From the NCBI GenBank assembly GCA_031270525.1, contig JAISXN010000095.1, positions 1 through 5,311 of the forward strand: a DNA stretch of 5,311 nucleotides. The letters run 5' to 3'. The translations under genes and the position numbers were made by a program. Shown one piece after another: positions 1 through 5,311 of the stretch (position 1 is the stretch's first letter; every line of letters starts with the position of its first letter). A model generated the notes under the pieces. That model was not told the DNA's origin, ran no database searches, and saw only the letters and a program-made list of their open reading frames with translations. Source of the stretch: Candidatus Symbiothrix sp. Its GTDB lineage: Bacteria > Bacteroidota > Bacteroidia > Bacteroidales > Azobacteroidaceae.

Positions 1-1
1 C

Positions 2-1714
2 AAATGGAATTATCAATCTCCAAACAAAGAACAATTACTTACACGAGACGAATTTTCGCGAAAATTCGGTCTTAGTCCGGCCGTCTGTCTTTTATTGGTA
101 CAGAGAGGAATAACCACAGAGGAAGAGCTGCATCGGTTCCTCAATCCGGCATTAAAAGATTTGCACGACCCATTTCTGTTTCCCGACATGCAAAAAGCGG
201 TTGATCGTTTGAATCAAGCCCTGGGAAATAAAGAAAGGATTATGATTTATGGAGATTATGATGTGGACGGTACAACTGCCGTAGCATTGGTTTATAAGTT
301 TTTGGAACAAAATACCTGGTCTTCCAATTTGGACTACTACATTCCCGATCGTTACGACGAAGGTTATGGGATATCCGAAAAAGGAATTGCGTATGCCAAG
401 GAAACAGGTGTAACCCTGATCATTGCCTTGGATTGCGGCATCAAAGCGATTAATAAAATAGCTTATGCCAAGTCGTTAGGAATAGATTTCATTGTTTGCG
501 ACCACCACATGGCGGACGATGTTTTACCGGATGCGGTGGCCATATTGGACGCTAAACGGTCGGATTCTACCTATCCGTATGAGCATCTTTCGGGTTGCGG
601 CGTCGGATTTAAATTCATGCATGCTTTTGCAATCAGCAACGGCATTGATTTTTCACGTTTACGGGTTTTATTGGATTTTGTCGTAGTGAGTATTGCTGCG
701 GATATTGTCCCTATTACAGGTGAAAACCGGGTGATGGCCGCTTTGGGATTGAAACAATTGAATCATGGTCCAAGCAGAGGTTTGAAAGGGATCATTGATG
801 TTTGCGGATTATCGGGAAAAGAAATCACTATGAGCGATATTGTTTTCAAAATCGGGCCGAGAATCAATGCTTCGGGAAGAATGATGAACGGCAAGGAGGC
901 TGTCGATTTGCTTTTGGAAAAAAACGTGAAAACGGCAAAGGAAAAAAGCGAAAATATCGACCAATACAACGACGATCGCCGCGAACTGGATAAAAAAATG
1001 ACGGATGAAGCATACGCCTTGATTGACGAAGATACGGAAATAGCCGATAAAAAAATCATTGTCATCTATAACCCCGATTGGCACAAAGGCGTAATTGGAA
1101 TAGTGGCTTCACGGATTACGGAAAGGTATTATAAGCCGGCGATTGTATTGACCGAATCCAACGGTTATATTTCCGGTTCGGCACGTTCGGTGACAGGTTT
1201 CGATATCTACAAAGCGATTGAATCATGCAAAGATATCCTTGTTAATTTCGGCGGACATACATTTGCGGCAGGCGTTACTCTGGAGCAAGAACGGTTGGAT
1301 TTGTTCAAATCCCGCATCGAAACGTATACCGATGAGAATATGTCGGAGAGGGAAGCGGTTCAAATGTTGGATATTGATATGGCTTTGAAATTCAATGAAA
1401 TCAATATGAAGTTCATTGTCGATATGAAACGTATGAATCCTTATGGCCCGGACAATACCAAACCGGTATTTTGTTCATTCGGAGTAAGGGATGCCGGTAC
1501 CAGCAGATTGGTTGGAAAAGGATTGGAACACATCAAACTGGATTTGATTGATGATTCGACGAATGAAGTGATTTCGGCCATTGCTTTCGGCATGTATGAA
1601 TATAACGATTACATCAAAAGCGGGAAGCCTTTTGATATTTGTTATACCGCTGAAGAAAATAATTATAACAGTAAGACAAGTATTCAGTTGATGATTAAAG
1701 ATATACGGATTTGA
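2..1714 (+). CDS. recJ: Single-stranded-DNA-specific exonuclease RecJ, 5'-truncated by the window edge
   Basis: RecJ is a metal-dependent 5'-3' single-strand DNA exonuclease of the DHH superfamily, acting in recombination and repair in the cytoplasm. The frame is open from base 2, giving 570 visible codons; numbering here starts at that base. The DHH domain shows motif I DYDVDGTTA (metal aspartates D85, D87, D89), motif II LDCG (D144), motif III CDHH (D167, H168, H169) and motif IV AADIVP (D234). Then come GPRINASGR (285-293), a charged linker helix, and the DHHA1 part with WHKGVIGIVASR (about 360-371), SGSAR (391-395) and FGGHTFAAG (416-424). Residues from about 460 to the end fit the OB-like DNA-binding domain. 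A TTG at 95 could be read as a start, but the 31 codons before it (KWNYQSPNKEQ... to GLSPAVCLLL) match the usual RecJ N-terminus, so the true start lies just left of the window. Length and motifs look intact. It leads an apparent operon with recQ. Confidence 0.97.
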   Translation, partial: KWNYQSPNKEQLLTRDEFSRKFGLSPAVCLLLVQRGITTEEELHRFLNPALKDLHDPFLFPDMQKAVDRLNQALGNKERIMIYGDYDVDGTTAVALVYKFLEQNTWSSNLDYYIPDRYDEGYGISEKGIAYAKETGVTLIIALDCGIKAINKIAYAKSLGIDFIVCDHHMADDVLPDAVAILDAKRSDSTYPYEHLSGCGVGFKFMHAFAISNGIDFSRLRVLLDFVVVSIAADIVPITGENRVMAALGLKQLNHGPSRGLKGIIDVCGLSGKEITMSDIVFKIGPRINASGRMMNGKEAVDLLLEKNVKTAKEKSENIDQYNDDRRELDKKMTDEAYALIDEDTEIADKKIIVIYNPDWHKGVIGIVASRITERYYKPAIVLTESNGYISGSARSVTGFDIYKAIESCKDILVNFGGHTFAAGVTLEQERLDLFKSRIETYTDENMSEREAVQMLDIDMALKFNEINMKFIVDMKRMNPYGPDNTKPVFCSFGVRDAGTSRLVGKGLEHIKLDLIDDSTNEVISAIAFGMYEYNDYIKSGKPFDICYTAEENNYNSKTSIQLMIKDIRI

Positions 1715-1719
1715 TCTGT

Positions 1720-3639
1720 ATGGGAAAATTTCATGATATCCTGAAAGAATACTGGGGTTACGACGAATTTCGCTCACTTCAGGAAGAAATTATTACCTCC
1801 GTTTATGAAGGCAAAGATACCTTGGGATTGATGCCTACCGGCGGGGGAAAATCCCTGACTTTTCAGGTGCCGACCATGCTGATGGACGGCATTTGTTTAG
1901 TCGTTACGCCGCTGATTGCATTGATGAAAGACCAGGTCGATAACCTGAAAAAAAGAAACGTCAAAGCGGCTTATATCCATTCGGGGATGAGCCGGCAAGA
2001 AATTCTCGTTACTTTGGATAACTGTATTTTCGGCAACTATAAATTTCTTTATGTTTCTCCCGAACGATTGACGAATGAGTTGTTTCTGGCCAAACTTCCA
2101 CACCTGAACGTTTGCCTCCTGGCCATCGACGAATCGCATTGTATTTCGCAGTGGGGCTACGATTTCCGCCCTTCTTACCTGCGTATTGCAGAGCTTCGCA
2201 ATTACCTTCCCGACATTCCGGCGTTGGCGCTGACAGCGACAGCAACACCTGATGTAATTGACGATATCCAGGAAAAATTGCAGTTTAAAGAAAAAAATGT
2301 TTTCAAGAAAAGCTTTGAGCGTGAGAACCTTGCTTATGTGATTCGGGAAACGGACGACAAACTGTACGAAATTATTCACATTCTTTCCAAAGTTCAGGGA
2401 TGCAGCATTGTTTATGTCAGGAATCGCAGCCGCACCAAAGAAATTGCGCAGGAATTACAAAGGCAAAATATCCGCGCCGATTTTTTTCATGCCGGATTGA
2501 CTTCCGATGAGAAAATTCGTAAACAAAACGAATGGAAAAACGGACAATGTCGCGTAATTGTTTGTACAAACGCTTTCGGGATGGGCATCGACAAACCGGA
2601 TGTACGTCTGGTTATCCATTTTGAATTGCCCAGTTCCATAGAAGAATATTTTCAGGAAGCAGGGCGCGCAGGGCGAGACGGTGAAAAGGCATACGCGATT
2701 GCGCTTTTCAGCCGGCGGGACGTCGTTCAGTTGAAAAAACGCATCAAAGATGAATTTCCGGAAAAGGAGTTTATCAAAGATGTTTACGAAAAATTGGCCT
2801 ATTTCTTTCAGATTGCAATCAATACCGGAATAGATACCGGACATAATTTTCATATTGATAAATTTTGTGCGGCCTACCATTATAATATTAAACACGTACA
2901 CAGCGCATTAAAAATCCTGGATTTGGCCGGATACATCTCATACGTTGAAGATACGGACAAACAGTCGAAATTAATGTTTACCGTCGAAAGGGATGAATTA
3001 TACCGGTTTTCCGGCTCCAGCGAAGCCGTTGAAAATCTGATTCAAGTGGTTTTGCGCTCATACACAGGTCTTTTTGCCGACTATGTCCACATCAACGAAA
3101 CTTTATTGGCACAACGGACGGATATGGATTCTCTTCAGGTTTACGATTCATTGAAAATGCTTTCTGCTCAACGAATTATTCATTATATTCCCGCTCAGAA
3201 AGTACCGACGATTTATTACAACCGGAATCGTGAGGACATTAAATATTTGTCTATTTCGCAGTCGGTGTATGAACAAAGGCGCGATAAATTAGTGAATCGA
3301 ATCGAGCATGTCATTGAATACGGAAGTTCCGAAACGCAATGCCGCAGCCGGATGCTGCTTCGATATTTCGGGGAAAAAGACGCCAAAGATTGTGGGAAAT
3401 GCGATGTTTGTGTAGAGAAAAAACGCAGGGAAAAAAGCGATTCTTCGATGAAAACGCTTATTCATGAAGTACTTATATTAATTCAAAACGGGGAAAGTAG
3501 GGTAGGGGGCGTCCTTGCTTCGGTTGATTATCCCGAAAAGCAGGTTGTGGAGGCGCTGCGTTTTCTTTCCGATGGGGGGCAAATAGTGATAAATAACAGT
3601 GAAATTATCTCAAGCAACTTAAGAACCTTAAGCTCCTAA
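1720..3639 (+). CDS. recQ: RecQ-family ATP-dependent DNA helicase, short Bacteroidetes type without HRDC
   Basis: This 639-residue protein is a superfamily 2, 3'-5' DNA helicase. Visible motifs are motif 0 GYDEFRSLQ (13-21), Walker A MPTGGGKS (38-45), motif Ia VVTPLIALMKDQV (61-73), Walker B DESH (137-140), the RecQ aromatic loop CISQWGYDFRP (141-151), motif III ALTATATP (170-177), motif IV VYVRNRSR (231-238), motif V NAFGMGIDKPDVR (284-296) and motif VI QEAGRAGRDG (312-321). Four cysteines (C541, C558, C561, C564; C-x16-C-x2-C-x2-C) form a zinc site. It lies about 200 residues after the core rather than directly behind it as in E. coli RecQ, and residues 355-430 between them look like a winged helix. 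No HRDC domain is recognisable; residues 577-635 may be a second small winged helix. I chose ATG 1720 because the usual RecQ N-terminus (MGKFHDILKEYWGY) begins there. An in-frame TTG at 1711 overlapping the recJ stop would add three residues. The 5-bp gap to recJ suggests translational coupling. Confidence 0.95.
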   Translation: MGKFHDILKEYWGYDEFRSLQEEIITSVYEGKDTLGLMPTGGGKSLTFQVPTMLMDGICLVVTPLIALMKDQVDNLKKRNVKAAYIHSGMSRQEILVTLDNCIFGNYKFLYVSPERLTNELFLAKLPHLNVCLLAIDESHCISQWGYDFRPSYLRIAELRNYLPDIPALALTATATPDVIDDIQEKLQFKEKNVFKKSFERENLAYVIRETDDKLYEIIHILSKVQGCSIVYVRNRSRTKEIAQELQRQNIRADFFHAGLTSDEKIRKQNEWKNGQCRVIVCTNAFGMGIDKPDVRLVIHFELPSSIEEYFQEAGRAGRDGEKAYAIALFSRRDVVQLKKRIKDEFPEKEFIKDVYEKLAYFFQIAINTGIDTGHNFHIDKFCAAYHYNIKHVHSALKILDLAGYISYVEDTDKQSKLMFTVERDELYRFSGSSEAVENLIQVVLRSYTGLFADYVHINETLLAQRTDMDSLQVYDSLKMLSAQRIIHYIPAQKVPTIYYNRNREDIKYLSISQSVYEQRRDKLVNRIEHVIEYGSSETQCRSRMLLRYFGEKDAKDCGKCDVCVEKKRREKSDSSMKTLIHEVLILIQNGESRVGGVLASVDYPEKQVVEALRFLSDGGQIVINNSEIISSNLRTLSS

Positions 3640-3655
3640 AAAAAATAAAAAACAA
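3640..3655 (+). promoter_or_regulatory. A-rich, Shine-Dalgarno-free translation start region
   Basis: The 16 bases between the recQ stop and the glycosyltransferase ATG are almost all A, with single T and C interruptions. There is no GGAGG-like sequence. Bacteroidetes typically start translation from A-rich leaders instead of a strong Shine-Dalgarno site, so this supports ATG 3656 as the start. It is too short to hold a separate promoter, so the gene is probably read from the recJ-recQ transcript. Confidence 0.5.
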
Positions 3656-4708
3656 ATGAAACTATCCATTGTCATCGTCAACTACAACGTAAAATACTAT
3701 CTCGAACAATGTTTGGATTCGGTTGTAAAATCTGTTCAAAGCTTGGATACGGAAATATTTGTGGTAGACAATCATTCTTCCGACGGTTCTTTAGAATATT
3801 TGGTTCCGAAGTTTCCAAACGTTCATTTTGTCGGCAATAAAGAAAATGTAGGATTTTCTACTGCCAACAATCAAGCCATCGGGCAGGCGTCGGGCGAATA
3901 CGTATTGCTGCTCAATCCCGACACAGTGGTGGGTGAAACGACATTGAGCAGCGTGTGTCGTTTTATGGACGAAAACAAGCAAGTCGGAGCTGTCGGGGTA
4001 AAAATGTTGGACGGTTTTGGACGGTTTTTGCCGGAATCGAAACGGGGTTTTCCTTCGCCTTGGAACTCATTTACTAAAATGTCGGGTCTGGCGAAACTAT
4101 TTTCCCGCTCAAAAGTTTTCGGCGGATATCATTTGCGCTATCTGGATGAAAATGAAACGCATGAAGTAGAAGTTTTGGCAGGAGCGTTTATGATGTTGAG
4201 AAAAGAAACCATTGAAAAATCGGGCAGTTTGGACAATAGCTTTTTCATGTACGGCGAAGACATTGATTTGTCGTACCGCATCAATCAAGCAGGCTATTCC
4301 AATTTTTATTTTCCCGAGCCGATTATTCATTACAAAGGGGAGAGCACGAAAAAAGATATTCGTTACGTGAAACATTTTTACGAGGCCATGTTGATTTTTT
4401 TTAATAAGCATTATCCCCGTTCCAACCGTTTGTTTAAATGGACGATTCAACTGACGATTATCTTGACCGGTTTTATGTCGGCGATTCGGAAAATATTTGT
4501 CCGGTCTAAATCCGGCGGAATGCATCATTTCAAAAATGAAGTTGTCTTTAATTTGCAGGAAATTTCTTATGGTCAATTAATCAATGAAATGAATAAGCAT
4601 AAAGGGGAAAATACGCTTTTTAAAATATATCATCCCGAAAAGGGAATTACTATTTCGGCGAATGAGGTGATAACTGCATCCCCGAAAGTATTGCAAACAA
4701 GTGAATAG
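3656..4708 (+). CDS. Family 2 glycosyltransferase (rhamnosyltransferase-like), with an unusual C-terminal tail
   Basis: This 350-residue protein is a GT-A fold, inverting glycosyltransferase of the WbbL/COG1216 type, which transfers a sugar from a nucleotide donor during surface polysaccharide or glycoconjugate synthesis. Visible signatures are the N-terminal strand SIVIVNYN (4-11), nucleotide-binding VVDNHSSDGS (36-45), NVGFSTANNQA (64-74), the metal-binding LLNPDT (85-90, D89), AGAFMMLRKE (175-184), and FFMYGEDIDLSYRINQAGY (196-214), where E201/D202 hold the likely catalytic base. HYKGEST (225-231) closes the catalytic domain. Residues 263-281 form a hydrophobic stretch ending in basic residues, perhaps a membrane-associated helix. 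The tail (about 285-350) is not part of the catalytic domain and resembles the last part of a domain fused to some longer Bacteroidetes relatives. ATG 3656 follows an A-rich leader and begins the conserved first strand. Donor and acceptor cannot be read from the sequence. It is probably co-transcribed with recJ-recQ but has no evident link to DNA repair. Confidence 0.9.
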   Translation: MKLSIVIVNYNVKYYLEQCLDSVVKSVQSLDTEIFVVDNHSSDGSLEYLVPKFPNVHFVGNKENVGFSTANNQAIGQASGEYVLLLNPDTVVGETTLSSVCRFMDENKQVGAVGVKMLDGFGRFLPESKRGFPSPWNSFTKMSGLAKLFSRSKVFGGYHLRYLDENETHEVEVLAGAFMMLRKETIEKSGSLDNSFFMYGEDIDLSYRINQAGYSNFYFPEPIIHYKGESTKKDIRYVKHFYEAMLIFFNKHYPRSNRLFKWTIQLTIILTGFMSAIRKIFVRSKSGGMHHFKNEVVFNLQEISYGQLINEMNKHKGENTLFKIYHPEKGITISANEVITASPKVLQTSE

Positions 4709-4768
4709 CAAAGATTACCCTGAAACATCTGCGAGCTTTCCTGTCTCATACGCGCTTTCATTTTTTCC

Positions 4769-4784
4769 AACAAATCTATTTGTT
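4769..4784. repeat. Perfect 6-bp inverted repeat, 4-base loop
   Basis: The sequence AACAAA-TCTA-TTTGTT is a perfect inverted repeat. It is AT-rich and has no T tract on its 3' side on the plus strand, so it is a weak terminator candidate for the recJ-recQ-glycosyltransferase transcript. It may be a chance palindrome. Confidence 0.3.
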
Positions 4785-4847
4785 CCATACACTGAGTGAG
4801 CATTTCCATTGATTACTCCGATCACGCAATTCAGTCAGCTCGGACGT

Positions 4848-4880
4848 GAGCGTTCCATAACGCTTCTCTAAATTTTTTTT
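4848..4880 (+). terminator. Candidate factor-independent terminator before trpS
   Basis: A perfect 6-bp stem AGCGTT-CCAT-AACGCT (4849-4864), extended by one possible G-U pair, is followed by a run of eight T (4873-4880). The T run starts eight bases after the stem, which is further than in a typical terminator, so this is only a candidate. Its place is sensible: after the glycosyltransferase and before the trpS promoter. The same palindrome could instead be a protein-binding site. Confidence 0.35.
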
Positions 4881-4912
4881 ACCTTGTGCATCCAATATAC
4901 AAGCAAATATGC

Positions 4913-4920
4913 TACCTTTG
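4913..4920 (+). promoter_or_regulatory. Bacteroidetes-type promoter -7 box for trpS
   Basis: TACCTTTG matches the -7 consensus TAnnTTTG recognised by the Bacteroidetes primary sigma factor, and it is followed by CAC as is common in these genomes. It lies 23 bases before the trpS ATG, implying a very short leader. No good TTTG -33 box is found at the usual 19-21 base spacing; the nearest TTG (4884-4886) is 26 bases away. A second, imperfect TACCTTG sits at 4880-4886. Confidence 0.75.
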
Positions 4921-4943
4921 CACGAAATTTTAAGTGATAGAAT

Positions 4944-5311
4944 ATGAAAACAGTTTTAAGCGGCATCCGCCCGACAGGCAATTTACATTTAGGAAATTAT
5001 TATGGTGCAATGGTTAACTTTCTGAAAATGCAGGAAGAAAACCGGTGTTTTTTCTTTATCGCCGATTGGCATTCTTTGACTACTCACCCCGATCCTAAAA
5101 TGTTGCATGTCAATGTAAAAAATATTCTTTCGGAATATCTGGCCTGCGGATTAGACCCTGAAAAAGCAACGATATATATTCAGAGTGATGTACCGGAAAT
5201 TGCCGAATTATACCTTTTGCTCAATATGCACGCTTATTTGGGCGAATTGGAAAAAACCGTATCGTTCAAGGAAAAAGCGCGGCAAAATCCCGATAATGTG
5301 AACGCCGGTTT
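4944..5311 (+). CDS. trpS: Tryptophan-tRNA ligase (TrpRS), N-terminal third, cut by the window edge
   Basis: This is a class I aminoacyl-tRNA synthetase that activates tryptophan with ATP and charges tRNA-Trp. The 122 visible codons contain the first conserved strand with SGIRPTG (6-12), the ATP-binding HIGH-type motif as HLGN (15-18), FIADWHSLTT (38-47) lining the active site, EYLACGLDPEKATIYIQSDV (64-83), and GELEKTVSFKEK (100-111) with NVNAG (118-122). The same order and spacing occur in E. coli TrpS (GNYMGA, YLACGIDPEKSTIFVQS, GELSRMTQFKDK, NINAG). The start at ATG 4944 is firm because an in-frame TAG lies at 4938-4940, two codons upstream. The KMSKS-type motif and the anticodon-binding region lie beyond the window. 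It has its own promoter, so it is probably independent of the upstream operon. The leader is AT-rich with no Shine-Dalgarno sequence. Confidence 0.97.
   Translation, partial: MKTVLSGIRPTGNLHLGNYYGAMVNFLKMQEENRCFFFIADWHSLTTHPDPKMLHVNVKNILSEYLACGLDPEKATIYIQSDVPEIAELYLLLNMHAYLGELEKTVSFKEKARQNPDNVNAG

Larger units (their letters stand above)
4711..4898 (-). pseudogene. Possible remnant of a helical protein gene, frameshifted (tentative)
   Basis: Read on the minus strand, one frame from about 4898 to 4809 is open and gives peptide such as LEKRYGTLTSELTELRDR. It runs on to a TAG at 4778-4776. One base out of register, a second frame starts with ATG at 4809 (TAA just upstream) and gives MLTQCMEQIDLLEKMKAR and MRQESSQMFQ. 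Both pieces are rich in Glu, Lys, Gln and Leu, like a continuous amphipathic or coiled-coil helix, and they join neatly at the overlap, as if one gene had suffered a frameshift. The second frame continues antisense into the glycosyltransferase and stops at 4632-4630 (59 codons). There it no longer looks protein-like. I do not recognise the family; tails of mobilisation or transposition proteins can look similar, but that is a guess. Chance open frames in AT-rich DNA are the main alternative. Confidence 0.25.
4709..4943. other. Intergenic region between the glycosyltransferase and trpS
   Basis: This 235-bp gap has no plus-strand gene. From left to right it holds a minus-strand coding-like stretch, two perfect 6-bp inverted repeats with 4-base loops (4769-4784 and 4849-4864), a T8 tract (4873-4880), the trpS promoter (4913-4920) and a short AT-rich trpS leader. 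No tRNA or recognisable riboswitch is visible. In particular, I see no leader peptide or T-box that would suggest tryptophan-dependent control of trpS. Confidence 0.7.

Noticed and set aside
2128..2139. DESH in place of DEAH in RecQ Walker B as a possible loss of function
   Set aside because: The Asp, Glu and His needed for catalysis are kept; only the third position differs. I recall DESH in related Bacteroidales RecQ proteins, so it is not a defect.
1897..2379. A 160-codon open frame on the minus strand inside recQ
   Set aside because: It lies wholly antisense to the strongly conserved helicase core, and its translation shows no recognisable motif. It is a shadow of the real gene.
2455..2901. 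A 148-codon minus-strand open frame within recQ
   Set aside because: It is antisense to motifs V and VI of the helicase, with Phe/Cys-rich low-quality translation and no sign of an independent gene.
4109..4576. A 155-codon open frame on the minus strand inside the glycosyltransferase
   Set aside because: It is antisense to the catalytic domain, has no motif of its own, and is explained by codon use of the true gene.
4709..4943. A tryptophan-responsive leader (T-box or attenuator peptide) for trpS
   Set aside because: The promoter box ends 23 bases before the start codon, leaving no room for a leader RNA. No run of Trp codons or T-box sequence is visible.
1..5311. CRISPR arrays, insertion sequences, tRNA or rRNA genes, or a defence cluster
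   Set aside because: Almost all of the sequence is occupied by four conserved housekeeping-type genes. I found no direct repeat array, no intact transposase and no tRNA-like or rRNA-like sequence.

Overview
The window is ordinary chromosomal DNA from a member of the Bacteroidota (Bacteroidetes), probably order Bacteroidales. The reasons are a TAnnTTTG-type promoter box (TACCTTTG) in front of trpS, A-rich leaders without a Shine-Dalgarno sequence at the starts, a RecQ of the short Bacteroidetes type with its zinc cysteines near the C-terminus, and a TrpRS beginning MKTVLSGIRPTGNLHLGN. All four protein-coding genes lie on the + strand.

Layout: (1) positions 2-1714 hold recJ, missing only its first few codons at the left edge. 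(2) Positions 1720-3639 hold a complete recQ-family helicase, starting 5 bp after the recJ stop. (3) Positions 3656-4708 hold a family 2 glycosyltransferase, starting 16 bp after recQ. (4) Positions 4709-4943 are a 235-bp gap. It contains two small perfect inverted repeats, a T8 tract, the trpS promoter and a minus-strand stretch that reads like the remains of a helical protein. (5) From 4944 to the right edge is the first third of trpS.

The first three genes are so tightly spaced that they are best read as one transcript whose promoter lies left of the window. RecJ (5'-3' single-strand exonuclease) and RecQ (3'-5' helicase) are classic partners: RecQ opens the duplex and RecJ digests the 5'-ended strand, giving the 3' tail used in RecF-pathway gap and break repair. 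The glycosyltransferase probably belongs to surface polysaccharide or glycoconjugate synthesis and seems to share only the transcript. trpS is a separate unit with its own promoter.

I see no defence system, mobile element, CRISPR array or RNA gene. The points most worth a second look are the C-terminus of the glycosyltransferase, which resembles the tail half of a larger fused domain with the front half missing, and the frameshifted coding-like stretch on the minus strand between the glycosyltransferase and trpS.
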